A stretch of DNA of 64,000 bases from contig WAEK01000002.1 in NCBI GenBank assembly GCA_011634665.1, positions 546,501 to 610,500 on the forward strand. The letters run 5' to 3'. Shown here piece after piece: positions 22,301-34,545 of this stretch. The DNA is from Mortierella sp. BCC40632 (taxonomy: Eukaryota > Mortierellomycota > Mortierellomycetes > Mortierellales > Mortierellaceae). Positions within the stretch are counted from its first letter, which is position 1; each line of letters begins with the position of its first letter. The translations under genes and the position numbers were made by a program. The notes under the pieces are model-generated. The model had not been told where the DNA came from. It searched no databases and saw nothing but the letters and a program-made list of their open reading frames with translations.

Positions 22301-23984
22301 CAGCTCTTCAAAACCCAATTTCGAATCCACGTTTTTGTCTGCATCCATCCAGTGCTCCCTGATCCATTGGCTGTCCTTGCGCTGCAGCTGGGGGAGACTC
22401 TCGACCTCTTCCCGCTTCTTGGACCACATTCGCTCCACCACAGTGATCCAATCGTGGTACGTGTCTTTTGTGGGTGCCACGAGATGCAGTGCCTTATACT
22501 TGCCAGCCGAGGTGTAGATGATAGTCAGCCAGCGCTCCTCGTGCTCAGGCTGGACCTTGAGCTGCTCACGGTACATTCGGGCGGCCTTGCCCTTGCGAAG
22601 CTCTTTGATCTGTTCAACGTTGACTATGTGATTTTTTAGGAGAGAGAGAGAGAGAGAGAAGGAAAGAGGGGAGGTCAGAGGTCAGGTAGGTGTTGACCTA
22701 ATAGCTGTCGTCTATTGTTTGGGGAAAGCGCTCACAGGGTGGAGGAAAAAAAAAAAAAAAAGTCTGCGATAACCCGCTCTGATTCCATAAATATCGCCCT
22801 TCTTGCTCCTCTCAATCGCCAGTTATTATCGACGAGGCTCACCACTTACTCTTTCCAAGCTTCCTCGAGTCCCAGAGGATCTTGCCTTGCTCAAGATCCA
22901 GCTTAAAGAGGCGAGAGCGCTGTTTCTTGGCCGAGATCTTTAGCATCTGCGTTCCCAACGCAAACTGCCGGGCAATAGTCGTACTCAGCGAAGGGGACGT
23001 TTCACCGTCTTTACCGTCCTTTCCGTCCTTGTGCGAGTCTGATGCAGCACCGTGTTTCGTGCTCTCTGGCGAACTCGAACTGGACGAAGGATGGCGGGAA
23101 TCGTTTTGGCCGTTGCTCTCTGCTGAGGCATCGGACGGTGTCTTGCGATGCTGTGTGGCCTTGGTCTCGCCAGCGTGGGAACTTGACCGCGACAACTGGC
23201 GGTCAAGCGAGGGTCTGGACGAGGCATCTTGACGAACGGACGAGCCAGCGGGAGGAGTCGTAGCAAGCGGTGATTGTGCGTCTTTGAGCGAAGCCTCGGA
23301 GCCAGTGGAAGTCCTCCGTGATGGGCGGAGGATGTGCTCCTGAGACCGATTCGCAGCTGCGGATGCCCCACCGCGTGGCCATTGGACAACGGTCGGCTCC
23401 TGGTTGAGTGAACCTGCCGAGGACGAAAAGGGGTGGTCGGGAGACCCCTTGTGGATCCCAGAGAGACGGTTCTGACCCGAGCGTGGGATCCTGACAGACG
23501 ATGCTGGCGCAATTGTCACGGGCGGGGTCGCTGAAAAGATGATAATGTCGTTATCGCACACTTCACTACACTTTTCCGTGGCCTCATTCTGGCTCCGGAA
23601 GCTAGAGGTTCGGCGGATATAGTGCGATTTGGGGAGCGATTCGGTCTCTAGTGGATCTGCCGCCAAGTCAAGAGAATGGCTGACAGGCTCGGTGCTGCTC
23701 CGTTGATGGCCTACACAGTTTTCAGTCTTTTTTTCGCTAGACTTTGCAAGGCGAACATGGACGGTTGACTGGTCCTTTTCTGGAGGTGGAGGTGGTGGGA
23801 GGTCGTCTGAGGAGGACGAGGAGGAGGACTGACGGTAGATGGAGGTACGGAAGCGGGAAGGAAGAGACTTTCGGAACGAGTTGGAGCTCTTGAGCTCTTT
23901 CTTGGAAAGCTGCGAGGTTCGCTCTGGCTGAGGTTCAGAGTCCTGATTCCAGCCGGAGATAGCCTTCTTGATTTTACCAAACAT
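19385..23984 (-). CDS. PLC1: Phosphoinositide-specific phospholipase C
   Basis: Hydrolyses PIP2 to IP3 and diacylglycerol at membranes. Inferred exons: 23984-22850, 22623-21790, 21696-21642, 21522-21185, 21051-20710, 20606-20449 and 20329-19385; phases close, giving 1268 residues. Order of parts: a disordered Ser/Pro-rich N-terminus of about 340 residues including a PPPPPP run; a PH domain (KILWDSRKLGKINVEQI and the following strands); EF-hands including loop DKNVDSKLGFEE; a catalytic X box with both histidines (SSSHNTYLLGHQLTG and YHGHTLTSK) and acidic residues (CVELDCWDG, LSLEIHC); an acidic X-Y linker with a DTESESERESESDSDG run; a Y box (ALSDMTIYCQ, HLTRIYPAGFRINSTNYDP, GHCGYVLKPE); and a C2 domain starting VISAQQLP. 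Beyond C2 lies an unusual tail of over 150 residues rich in Ala, Thr and Val, ending in a proline-rich motif. All catalytic residues appear present. Confidence 0.97.
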
Positions 23985-24224
23985 TGTGTTTGTGGAGACG
24001 GTGAAATGTCAAGCCAATGTGTGGGCGTGTATAGGTGAAATGCAACTTTGCCACCACGCTAGGAGTCAAGGCAGGCTAGTGCAACGATGTAGTGAGGGGC
24101 CGGGCGATGAAGAAGAGTGAATGAGTGTTTACGAAGAGAAAGAGAATAAGAAGACAAAACAATCGGTCGTGACAAAGGTAGCTTCGGAGAGAAAGGGCAA
24201 ACAAGGCATGATTTGGGAGAAAGG

Positions 24225-24226
<2 letters not shown>

Positions 24227-24262
<36 letters not shown>
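24227..24262. repeat. (GA)n microsatellite
   Basis: Uninterrupted GA dinucleotide run upstream of PLC; on the PLC sense strand it reads as CT. A G-run follows shortly after. Confidence 0.9.
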
Positions 24263-24267
<5 letters not shown>

Positions 24268-24740
24268 GATTTAGGGGGGGGGGGGACCTGGCTGGCTGGA
24301 TGCAGGAAAGGGAGAAGGGATGGGGATTGGGAGGGATGAAAAAGAGGTGAATAAGGCCTTGCGCGTTCCTGCAGTGAGTGGGCCGGGTAGGGTGATGGGA
24401 GGAGACACGGACAGGCACGATGCCGTGGAAGATGGATCGATCCCTGCAGCCAGAACACAGACACGGAACGGAGGGGAGATGAACATGGCAACAGATCTAA
24501 CGGGAGGACGACAGGACGGTGGGGGATTTGATGAGAATTTATAATGGATAGAAAAAAAAAAAAAAATGAACGAGATGGATTTATAATGGATTGAGAGAAA
24601 GAGAAAAGAGAGAAAGAAAAAGAAAAAGAGAGAGAGAGAGAGAAAAGAGAAAGAGAGAGAGAGTGAGAGAGTGAGAGAGTGAGAGTGAGAGAGAAAGGAA
24701 AAAAGAATGGGAACAAAAAAAAAGAGTGAGAAAAAAGAGA

Positions 24741-24743
<3 letters not shown>

Positions 24744-24773
<30 letters not shown>
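24744..24773. repeat. (TG)n microsatellite
   Basis: Uninterrupted TG dinucleotide run of about 15 units in the PLC/La intergenic region. Confidence 0.9.
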
Positions 24774-24774
<1 letters not shown>

Positions 24775-26156
24775 ACGAAGAGGCACACAACACAATATGA
24801 TCCAGGCCATTGCTGACAGGACAGCTACTACTTGTACAACTAACGACTACGACTACGACTACCACTACCTTCTACTACACTAGCTCCAAGACAGCCAAAA
24901 GATACCAATCGCTATTATTACTATTATGATTTTTATTACTTTCTGATTGACACCCAGAGAGGTTCTCCCTCTCTTTCTCCCTCTCTCCCGCAGGAGACCA
25001 GAACGGTCCATGTGGACACAGCCAACCAGGAACCACCCTACTCGCCCTAGTTTACCAACCATATATCACACCCATCCCCAGGCCCACGCCACACCGCCGC
25101 CGCCATCGTACCCACTCCACAAACACGGCAGCTCGGCCATTCTTTGGAGTGAGCTCACAGCCCACATTTCCCTTCCCTCCTTCCTTCCCTCCTCCCCGCC
25201 GAACTCATCGGGCGATTATTTGACCCTTTGACCGGGCACTTCTTCGCGCTTACCCCATAAGACTCTCTGGTCCAGCTGGGATATGCATCTGCTATGTTGT
25301 GTAAGGAAAAAAAGGTTCATGACCACCCTTTTTGTGCAACCATGGCTAGGCAATCCTTCTGTCTGGGCCGTTGGGTCAACACTCAGTGGCCACTCGCTCA
25401 GCAAGGCTCAGGCTCGTGTGGCTAATGGCTGCTGCACAACGGCACAAGTCCAGATGTGGACCACAGCCTCAAGAACCAGATGTGCGCCCACAATTGCAAA
25501 AGAGGAAGAAAGATAAAAAAGAATGAATAAAAGAGATGAGGGACCCGATCCTTTTGGGACAGTGTCTCTCACACCCATGGTTCTTTGCTTTTTGTTCTTT
25601 CCCATATTGTTGCCAAGGACGCGTCAGAGCAGGTCGTCCAATAATTGCGTTTTCTCTTGTTTTCTTTGATATATTTTTAGAGATCAACAGCCTGGGAACG
25701 CGTCTTCGGTCGACCAGATCCAGGCGTTCCTGCTCCTGCTCTTTGCCAAAAAAAAAAAAAAAAAAAAAAAAAATTGACTTTACCCTGCATCTCTTCACTC
25801 TTTCCTCTCTTTCTCGCTCTCTCGACACACGCACACATTTGCAACCGCCCAAGCACCGATCACCACATTCATCAGTTTCATCCTGTGATGACAACTATCG
25901 GTGGAAAAGAAGAGAAAGGAGGGAGAGGAGAGAAAAGAGAGAGAGAAGGAGGGAGAGTGGGAGAGTGTGTGGGAGAGGAAAGGAAGGGGCAAAACAGTGG
26001 CAAACAAACAAACAAACAAACAAAAAAAAAAAAAAAAAATTATAGAGAGAGGGTGACTAACGATGCTCATCGGACGAACCGCAGCCATTGCGCATGGTAT
26101 CCCATGGAGGCGCGGAGAGATGCTATCTTTGTGTAGAACAGAGCAGAGCAGATTTA

Positions 26157-26164
26157 TCACGTGA
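26157..26164. promoter_or_regulatory. CACGTG E-box palindrome upstream of La gene
   Basis: TCACGTGA lies about 105 bp before the La start codon. It is the consensus site of Cbf1/USF-type bHLH factors, and a Cbf1-type gene is present in this window. A single palindrome can occur by chance, so binding is only suggested. Confidence 0.3.
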
Positions 26165-26268
26165 GTGGCTTGCCTCAACAAGCAAAAGCAAAGAGAAAAA
26201 AAAAAAAAAAAAAAAAGAAGGCAAGACTGGAGTGATGCTTGCTTTCCTTGCACCCTGTCTCCATCACC

Positions 26269-27874
26269 ATGTCTGAAGTCGAGAACCCTGTCGCTCCCAT
26301 CGCCAACGAGGCCACTGAGGCCCCTGCTGCTGCCGTTGAGGCCACCACCATCGTTGAATCCACATCTGCTGAGGCTGCCCAGACATCGGATGCTCCTGAT
26401 GCCGCTGCAACCAAGGCCGCGATCTTGAAGCAGGTCGAGTTCTATTTCAGCGACTCGAACTTGCCCACGGACAAGTTCATGAACGAGCTTATCAAGAGAT
26501 CCAAGGACGGATGTACGTTTTCTCAACACGAAATGAAGTTCTCTCCTTCTCTCTTTCTCTCTCTATACATATATATTTCTTCCCTCTCTCTTGCAACTCC
26601 ACAGTCACCACAGTCAATGGAATAACGCATCAGGAACTATTGGTTGGGCACGGACTTTCCCAACTAACAGATGTCTAATATTCTCTTTTCCTTGCCTACT
26701 AATACGATCTACTAGATGTCCCTGTCGCCAAGATCTCCTCGTTCAAGCGGATGCGCGAGTACAAGGATGAGGCTCTTGTCTTGGAGGCTCTTCGCGAGTC
26801 TAAGGATCTGCTCGAGGTTAGCGAAGATGGATTGTCCGTTCGCCGCAAGACCGAGTTTGTCCCTAGCAAGGATAACTTCCAGAGAAGCATTTATGCTGTA
26901 AGTTATAACTCTCACGCTGCGCCTCTTTCTCTCGACATTTATCATCTCGATCTGCGCCCACTTACATTGTGTCATGGATCGTTTTTTTTTTTTTTTTTTT
27001 TTTTTTTTATAGAAAGGATTTGGTGAGGAGACCCCCTCTCTCCAGCTCGAGCTCGAGCAGTACTTTAGCACCCTTGGAGATGTCAAGCAGGTCCGTATGC
27101 GTCGCAACAACGAGACCACTGCTTTCAAGGGATCCGTCTTTGTTGAGTTTGCTACATTGGATGAGGCCACCAAGATTGCTGCTACCAAGTTGCAGTACAA
27201 GGGACAGGATCTCTTGGTCATGACCAACCAAGTAAGTGAACATACTTTGCGTAGACTTTTTTTTTTTTTTTTTTATCTTAGGATAGATCTGAAGAACCCC
27301 CCCCCTAAACTAAACTCTTTTCTTGGTTGCTTGAATTAGGGCTGCCTACTGCGAGATGAAGGCAAAGGAGCTTGGATTGGACCCCAATGAGATCAAGAAC
27401 AGGGCTCAGAACAGGGGATTCAGCAACGACAAGAAGCGCCCCAGGGAGGAGGAGAAGCCCGAGACGCTTGATGATATGAAGTCAAAGGTTGTCCGTTTGT
27501 CAGGATTGACTTCGGGTGAGAATGCTGGATTGAAGGAGGTCAAGGATTCGCTCAAGGAGTTTTTCCGCTACGGATATGTTCACTGGCCAAAGGAGTCTGA
27601 TGTTCTCGAGGTCCAGGTCAAGAGTGACGACAAGGATGCTGCCCAGGTTGTAGCTGACTTGAAGGCTGCTAACTTTGAGTTCAACGGAGTCAAGCCCGAG
27701 ATCTCTGCCGTGTCGGATGAGGATGTCCAAAAGTTCTTTGACGAGAAGAAGTCGTGGGAGGCTGCCATGTCGAGCCGCAACAGCCGTGGTGGCAAGGGCG
27801 GCCGTGGCGGCCGTGGTGGCCGTGGTGGTCGTGGTGGTCGTGGCAACGACCGCAAGAAGGCGCGTGCCGACTAA
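26269..27874 (+). CDS. LHP1: La protein (La-related RNA chaperone)
   Basis: Nuclear RNA-binding protein that protects the 3' UUU-OH ends of RNA polymerase III transcripts, including pre-tRNAs. Exons 26269-26512, 26716-26897 and 27013-27231 join perfectly. They encode an Ala/Glu/Pro-rich N-terminus, the La motif (ILKQVEFYFSDSNLPTDKFM, KISSFKRM) and RRM1 (KGFGEE, GSVFVEFA). The last exon, about 27340-27874, encodes an xRRM-like domain (KVVRLSGLTS, FFRYGYVHW) and an RGG-type tail (GGRGGRGG) ending in basic residues. The join into the last exon is odd. The natural TAG acceptor at 27337-27339 gives a frameshift and an early stop after phase-0 exon 3. Only an unusual GAG acceptor before ATG 27356 keeps the frame. 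Family identity is secure; the true splice or a sequence error needs checking. Confidence 0.92.
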
Positions 27875-28098
27875 TTCATCATGTTTTAAGGGAGGAGGAG
27901 GCCATTGCCTAGCTTCGATGTGGCAATTCGGCTCCCCAGTTACCTTTTTGTAAACTATTTTCAGTTAATACATTCATCCACTTTTGCAAGGTTCTGACCC
28001 CAATGTGTCTTTGATGACTTGATCAAGCTTGTGCTTCAAATCTGACTAGTTTGTGCTTCAAATCTGACTAGTTCTTGCTTTATGAATGAAGAAAGAGA

Positions 28099-28129
<31 letters not shown>

Positions 28130-28453
28130 TCCCTGCATTTTTCGAATGGATGGACCGACAGTGCAGGCCTCGTCTAATGCAGCAATTTGTGGTCTTCTCC
28201 CTACATGAGAGCTGTGCTAAGTCCTGAGTTAATGCTGATCCAGCTCGAGCTTCTCAGTTTTAAACACACATACTCCTGTATGCTTCATCGGCATGAGGTC
28301 GATCATCCCCCTTTTTGATGTACAAAATGCGCAAAAAAAAATGGGGTTTATTCCGCCATACTGTAGTGAAAAAAATGTTGCTGCTTGTCCATTATACAAA
28401 AAATGAAAAGGTCGTCTTCCTCCATCCCGCTTTGAGATTACTTGATTAGCTGT
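27875..28453. other. Convergent La / RPB10 spacer
   Basis: About 580 bp between converging 3' ends. It contains a tandem 22-bp duplication (listed separately) and a T28 run at about 28101-28128. No gene is seen. Confidence 0.6.
28029..28072. repeat. Tandem duplication of a 22-bp unit
   Basis: Two identical 22-bp copies, 28029-28050 and 28051-28072, each beginning TTGTGCTTCAAATC and ending in the palindromic ACTAGT. It lies downstream of the La gene, so probably in its 3' untranslated region or just after it. Confidence 0.9.
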
Positions 28454-28955
28454 CTATCGCTTCAAACCCATGCTGCGCTCGAGAGCTAGAGTTGATTTAT
28501 GAGGAGTAGGCAATTGAAAAGACCTCAAATACGTTAGTTCCAATATGAGCGGCACCTAGACTGATAGGATCATTCAAAATAAACAAATAAAAACACAGAG
28601 ACGACAAAAGAGCAGCTGATCTGAGGAAGGAACGTACGGTTGTAGTGCAACAGCTTCTCGATCAAATCGACGTGTGTAAGAACCATGCGGCGGCAGCAGT
28701 ATCTCTTGAGGCCAAGCGCATCCAGGGCATCACTACCAGTGGATAAAATCAAAGGCGGTCGAGCGGCCAAGCTGTGGTTAGCCTTGCTTTGGTCCAGAAC
28801 TTCTGAGTAATCATCTGGTTGGTGGCTCATAAGGAAAGTAGATCCCCAGCCTAAACATACCCTTCGCTATAATCGGCCTGGAGAAGCGAGAGGTAATGAT
28901 CCCACTTGTTGCCAATAACCTTTCCGCACGAGAAGCAGCGAACTGGAATGATCAT
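28454..28955 (-). CDS. RPB10: RNA polymerases I, II and III subunit RPABC5 (Rpb10)
   Basis: Small zinc-binding subunit shared by all three nuclear RNA polymerases. Three exons: 28955-28861, 28732-28638 and 28485-28454; phases close, giving 73 residues. The N-terminal [12 protein letters not shown] carries the CxxC half of the zinc site, and RYCCRRM supplies the second pair. The intervening [25 protein letters not shown] and [15 protein letters not shown] all match the family, whose members are usually about 67-76 residues. The last exon codes only ten residues (PLE onward) and would be missed without family knowledge: an earlier acceptor at 28568 would end the protein after two codons. It is divergent from the Crb2-like gene. 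Confidence 0.96.
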
Positions 28956-29025
28956 TTTTGGAGAATATGGATGTGATTGGCTTGGATGTCAAAAAAGAGC
29001 AGCAACATTAAACACCTGGCGAAGG

Positions 29026-29060
<35 letters not shown>

Positions 29061-29616
29061 TTAAGACTGCTTACTCCTTTTACAAGCCACCGGCCCCTCA
29101 GGGCTGACTGAGCAGCGGGCATCTGTGATGGATGGATAGCAGTTGTAGGATGCGGGATCCTAGTTCCAGAAAGAGCATCATGGGCAGGGATATGTGCGGT
29201 TATACCACACTGGAACCACACATAGTAACCGCAAAAGGTCGAGGCATCATCATCCAGCGCAAACCTCACTCATACGCGCGCAAAAAAAAAAAAAAAAAAC
29301 CAAACTACTGCGGTTCTGGCCCTGACAGGCAGCAAGAGGACTAGGTTTGCCACCAAAAAATGGCAACTCTAGTGTCAACTCGCATGACCTTCATCAAGGG
29401 CAGATCCACTTCGTTTGAACACTATGCCTTCTACCACCATCGCCGGTCATTCCAATCACAATCAACAAAATCGCCACTCTCACTGCACTCTGTCTTCACT
29501 CCGACTGCAATCCCTTTCATTTCATCTGCGCATTGATCCATCCTCAACAGCCCATTTCCTCACCTCTCCTACCTCCTCCTAGTTGGCTCCACACTTTGCA
29601 GACTGCTTAAAAAACC
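28956..29616. other. Divergent promoter region, RPB10 / Crb2-like
   Basis: About 660 bp without a gene. An A31 run lies at 29028-29058 and an A18 run at about 29282-29299. The 100 bp before the Crb2-like start are CT/CA-rich on its sense strand. Confidence 0.6.
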
Positions 29617-32600
29617 ATGGCTGACGGCAACCCTCCGTCTCAGCGCAGAACTTCTCAGAGCTCACCCATTCTCACGCCAGAGCTCTTCAGGTCTACATCA
29701 CCACGGGCGAGACCACACACCCCACAATCGCCTCGAGTGAACCGGACTACAACCAACATTGGCATCTTGCGACTCTCTGGAGAGGTCTCACAGAATGAGG
29801 AGCGTTTGTCCGAGTCCCAACGACCGGCCACTGTCTCCAGTAGTGATAGCAGCGGCAACAGCCTTCCTGACTCAAGCTTGACCACAGTCCCATACTTGGA
29901 TGAGTCTCCGGCAAACTATTCAGCTAGTAAGTGAAGATTGTGGATATTCTCCTGTCCTTCTCTTTCACCCTTCTTCTAAAGGAAATTGAACCTGCCCATT
30001 GTCCACAGACTCTTGGCCTTTGTGCGAATCCTAACGCGACTTTACAATACCAATAGGCAATTCTTACAGTCAAGGGTCCTCACAGAGCACCCAACAGCTC
30101 CTTGTTACTGACCATTCAAGGTATACAGCCTATGCTCGATATGACAGTGTATCTCAACCAATCGACGCTCTTTCGTTCCAAGATATCGGTGCATCCATGC
30201 CAGGGCATGCTCCAGAACTTGGCGACACCAGTAGCTTCTCGCACCACTCTTCGGAGTCGCTCTCTATTCAGAACACATCATCGGGTTCGAGTGCCGACCG
30301 CTCCTCAAACAGCCGCTCGACCGGCTCGATTTCTGATATCAGCTTCACGCACGCAGAGACGTCCACACCTCGCCAAACACCCATTCGTATTATGAATTCT
30401 CAGAAATCCACTCCGTCAGGAGAGTCTGATATTGGCTCTGCCTCATCCCAGATTTCGCCTTCCAAGTCTCTTAGAGCCAGGTCGGGATCTCTGGATAGCC
30501 AAGGAACACATCTCCCATTCCTAGAATCACAACCAGTGACATCACCAACAGGATCTGTCAGTTCAACCACTACGACAACCAAGACTGTGACCACAGGCTT
30601 AAGAGTTTCCGGCAGCTCCCGGGAAGGTGCAATGGGACGCGAGGGCACAAGAACATTTGCTCCGATCCCCGAGAATGAAGCCGTCTCCAGCTACGATGAA
30701 AGCGGGTCGTCTGCCGATTTTGGAACCGACCCCTCTCACCAAGATCTTGACGCGGCCTTCCAGCAAGAGTCTCAATCCAAGTCTCCCTCTGGAACTCAAT
30801 CCAAACCCTTGTCTGATTCTAAATCCGAGTCCACTACCCAGGCTTCTACAGGAGAGCATGAAGAGAAGAGCAGTGGAAACCAATCAGGAACTTTTGAAGA
30901 TATCAAACTTTTGACTACCCAGGATATTCTCTCTACAGATAAGACTCCATCTCTGGCGAGTAAAGGAAAGAGACGCAAGGGAAAGGAGCCCAAAACCTAC
31001 AATCTAGGCTCCGTGCAAAAGACTAGCCTAAGGGGCACCGACACCTTGAGCAGTGATGATGAAGTTGCTGCTAGTCAATCCTTGACCCATTCGGGTGTTG
31101 ACCTCAACATTTCGCAGACACATTCCAACGTTGACGATTCGGTCATCAAGAGATCTCGACACTTTGTTCATCCATCAACCGTCATTGCTGCCACAACTTC
31201 TGTCACCACCTTGTCTTCCATGACTGTAGCCGAGCCTTTGCCAGCTCAAGTTACAGTGAAAAGGGCCACAATGGTGACCAAGTCTACTCAAACAGAATTT
31301 CCGAGCGACTCTTCGTCCCGGTCCCGCTCATCTGAAGTCTCTTCATTCGAGGAGCCAAAGCACAAGGAACCAAAGTCTGAAGATTCGCACGAGTCCATTT
31401 CGCGGACATCCGACCTTCCTCCGACGCATGACCATCCTTTGACCACAGTGACAGAAGGAGAAGATGAAGAGGAACCTATCTCCATTCCCTCATCTCCAAG
31501 TCCTGCTCCATCTATTGGATCTGGGTCTGGCTCTGCCCCAATGTTACCAACGAGATCGCGTCGAACTCCTCGGTCTCGGCGAGGATCGTTGCCAGGACCA
31601 CAGAACTTGCCATCATCGCAAGGAAGCACCTCCCTTCCTTCGTCTACTGAGGCCTTTATGGAACGTTTACGATCTGCAGCAGCTCAGGACAATGCATCCG
31701 AAGAGCACGAGTTTTCTGAGGTTCCTAAGCGAAGAAAACTTAAGCCCAGTGAACAACCAGAGATTCATGTCGTGTCCTCGGTTGGAGAAGATGACTTTTG
31801 GGAAGGAAACAGCTACAAGACATCCTCTCAAGAGATTGAACAGAATATTCGATCCAGGTCTGGTTCCCAGGATATTGCTACATTTCCAGAGGACCTTTCC
31901 TCTGAGCTTGACGACTTTGAGCCCCTCAGTCCGGAGGGCCAGGAAGAAGAAGAGGTCACTCAAGAATTAGAACAGGGACCGTCAAGTCCTCACAGTTCAC
32001 CTTCAGAAGAAAGACGTTCTGCTTCGCCTCCCCGACGTGTTTCCCGAACAAGATCAGGCCAAGTCCGAGAATTGCGTCGACGAAGCTCTGCATCCCAGGC
32101 TTCTGCCCCTCAATCCTCCCAGCCCTCTACAACACCAACACGTCGAACCCTTCGACGACATCAAACGGCCTCGGATGCACTTCGATCGTATAAAGCAAAC
32201 GATCCTGTCTGGGCTAAATGGCGCCGAAGTTATTTCCCGGGCAAGGTCCTTCGAAAAGACAATATGGACCGATACGAGATTCACTTTTTGGATGACGATA
32301 TTTCTACCTGTGACAGCAACCAAATGCGACCACTGAAGCTCAAGTTGGGAGCCTCTGTGATGGCCAGAAAGACAGAGGCGATGGATTTCGAGGCGACAGT
32401 GGTGGGGATGCAGATGCCACCCGAGATTGAGAGGGCACGAGTCGATGTCCAGTTTGAAGATGAGACGGAGGCGAATCTTTCGCTTCAGTATATCAGTTTG
32501 ACACCCGAGATGTTGACCAAGCTAGACGAGGTTATTGATTGGGACAGTGATAGTGCGCCCAGGTCCCACTCTACACAATTGTCGCAGCCACATTCCCAGG

Positions 32601-33966
32601 CAGAGGCATCGTCTTCTCGAGGACCAGCCGAAGGTGGATCTGGAGAGCCATCGTCTTCGCTGACCAGGAGTTTGTCGAGGCAGGCCAGCGGGCCATTGTC
32701 GGTAGTTCCTTTGACACCCACTCGTGGAAAGGGTCGTCAAACCTTGTCACAACAGTCCCAGGGTAGCCCATCATCGACGCCTACACGGCGTAATAGGGGG
32801 TCTGTTCAGCCTGTAGGATCAGTGACCCCTAGTCGTCGAGTAAAGGGAACTGGTAAGGAAGGAGAGAAGAGTTTGAGGCATGAAGATTACCAGCACTAGT
32901 ACCTGGCGGCTTTTTTAGTGCTGATGGACCAATGTTCTTTCCTTTCGTGTTGTAGATTTGTTCAAGGACTTCCTTTTTGTTCTTTCGTTGACAAGTCCCG
33001 GTGGCAGTAAAGAGCTAGAGCGGGAAGTGACGACCAAGATCAAGAACGGAGGTGGAACAATCCTGCCTGATTTTCCGTCCACCACGGAAATGGACCGATC
33101 CAACCCTCCCTATGTAGTCTTGATCGCGTTCACGACCGTGAGGACGCTCAAGTTTATTGGAGCCTTGGCCTTGAATGTGCCCCGGTTGTCGCACCTTTGG
33201 ATTGACTCTTGTATTACCTCTGTAAAGTTTTTTTTTTTTTTTTTTTTAGCATTTTTAAACGAGTGTTGCAGTTGGATTCTGAAGAAATAGAAAGAGAGAG
33301 AGAGGGATAAAAAAGGGTGCTAACAGAGTATAAACATTTTTTTTCCTATCTCTTATAGAAACAATTGCTGCCGTACCAGTCATTCCTGTTGCCAACAGGG
33401 TTCTCGAATGAGCTGGGCACGATTGTCTCGAGCACTCCATGTGAAGGCCGAAGCACTTTTCAGGGACTTCGTATTGGTATTTGTGGAAGCACTTCGCTCA
33501 AAGTAGGTCGACTCTTTTCTTTCATGACTATTTTTTTTTTCCCTCTAAACCACGGGAACTAACCAAACTCCTTCACCATCTACGCTCTTTTTTTTTTATT
33601 TATTTTTTTATTTATTTTCGTTTTTGTTTTCGTTTTCGTTCCTGTCCTACTTTCCTCACTTGGTAGACCAAATGGGGTCGACTTTTGGTTTCAGCAGGAG
33701 CAACGGTCGCTAAAGTGACGCCTGAGTCAGGACCGATGAATTGCAGCTATATTATATTCTATTCCGCCAGAAGTCATCGAGAGTTTTGTAAAAAGAACCC
33801 TCATGTGCCCTCACTAACGGATGAATGGCTCATTCAATGTCTGATCAACCAACGGGTTCTGGCGATCAATGGTCACCCAAGTTATACAAATTTGCGTCCC
33901 AAGAAAGCCGGTCCAGCCCCAGCCTCGACAGCCTCTGGAGTGGCCTCTTCATCCACTGCGACCTAG
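29617..33966 (+). CDS. crb2: DNA damage checkpoint mediator, Crb2/53BP1/Rad9-like
   Basis: Scaffold that binds modified nucleosomes at breaks and passes signals from ATR/ATM-type kinases to effector kinases. Exons 29617-29926, 30057-32852, 32956-33221, 33359-33502 and 33667-33966 close in phase, giving 1271 residues. The first 830 or so residues are Ser/Thr-rich and disordered, with many SQ and TQ sites and a TQTEF-type motif that could be a phosphorylation or adaptor site. Next is a tandem Tudor module (DPVWAKWRRSYFPGKVL, YEIHFLDDD, then GASVMARK and VQFED). A Ser-rich linker leads to tandem BRCT repeats (DLFKDFLFVLSLT, LSHLWIDSCI, LPYQSFLLPTG, then KWGRLLVSAGATVAKV and SLTDEWLIQCLI). This domain order is that of Crb2, Rad9 and 53BP1. 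No nuclear signal was mapped. Domain calls are by motif reading. Confidence 0.87.
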
Positions 33967-34503
33967 ACCTCTCACTCCTCAAGGAAAGGAAAGAGGGGAG
34001 GAGGAGGAGGAGGAGGAGGAGGAGGAAGAGAAGGAGGAGGAGGAACAAGAAGAGTAGGAGAGAAGGGAGCAGCGACGAAACATTGCGGAGCTTGGTTCTT
34101 TTTTTTTTTTTTTCATGAAAAAAGGAGTGTGAGAAGGAGGAAGGGAGGGAGGAGGAGGAGGAAGAGGAGGAAAAAAAAAAAAAAAAAAAGAGGCTCTATA
34201 CTATGTATTATTTGCTATTATTTCGCTCCTTCTTCAATCTAGCAAAAGAAAAATAGCAATGTATGATTGAGATGTGTATGGTGTGTTGATATTGGACACA
34301 TTTTCAAAAAAATAACAAGTATTATTATTTTTCTCTTTTTCAGTCTCTCTTGCAGATACTGCAGCTGCTGCAGCTTTCACACGACTTTTTTAAAAAAAAA
34401 AAAAAAAATCCCCAAGATGCATCTTATCATTCGGTTGTGGTGAAAATCAGTAGCGGTGCTTTTTGTTCGGAGAGGACCGTGTTTGTGCAGGAACGCGAGT
34501 GTG

Positions 34504-34504
<1 letters not shown>

Positions 34505-34540
<36 letters not shown>
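34505..34540. repeat. (TG)n microsatellite
   Basis: Uninterrupted TG run of 18 units in the convergent region. Confidence 0.9.

Positions 34541-34545
<5 letters not shown>

Larger units (their letters stand above)
23985..26268. other. Divergent PLC / La intergenic region, microsatellite-rich
   Basis: About 2.3 kb with no supportable gene. It holds (GA)n at 24227-24262, a G9 run at about 24275-24284, a mixed GA/GAAA block at 24595-24720, (TG)n at 24744-24773, a short GACTAC repeat near 24845-24866, an A-run at 25749-25772, (CAAA)n at about 26004-26022 and an A-run ending at 26039. The GA blocks are CT-rich on the PLC sense strand and so probably lie in its leader or promoter. A CACGTG palindrome lies close to the La start. 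Confidence 0.7.

Noticed and set aside
24129..24865. Long overlapping Ser/Leu/Phe-rich minus-strand ORFs
   Set aside because: They are translations of (GA)n and (TG)n repeats on the complementary strand.
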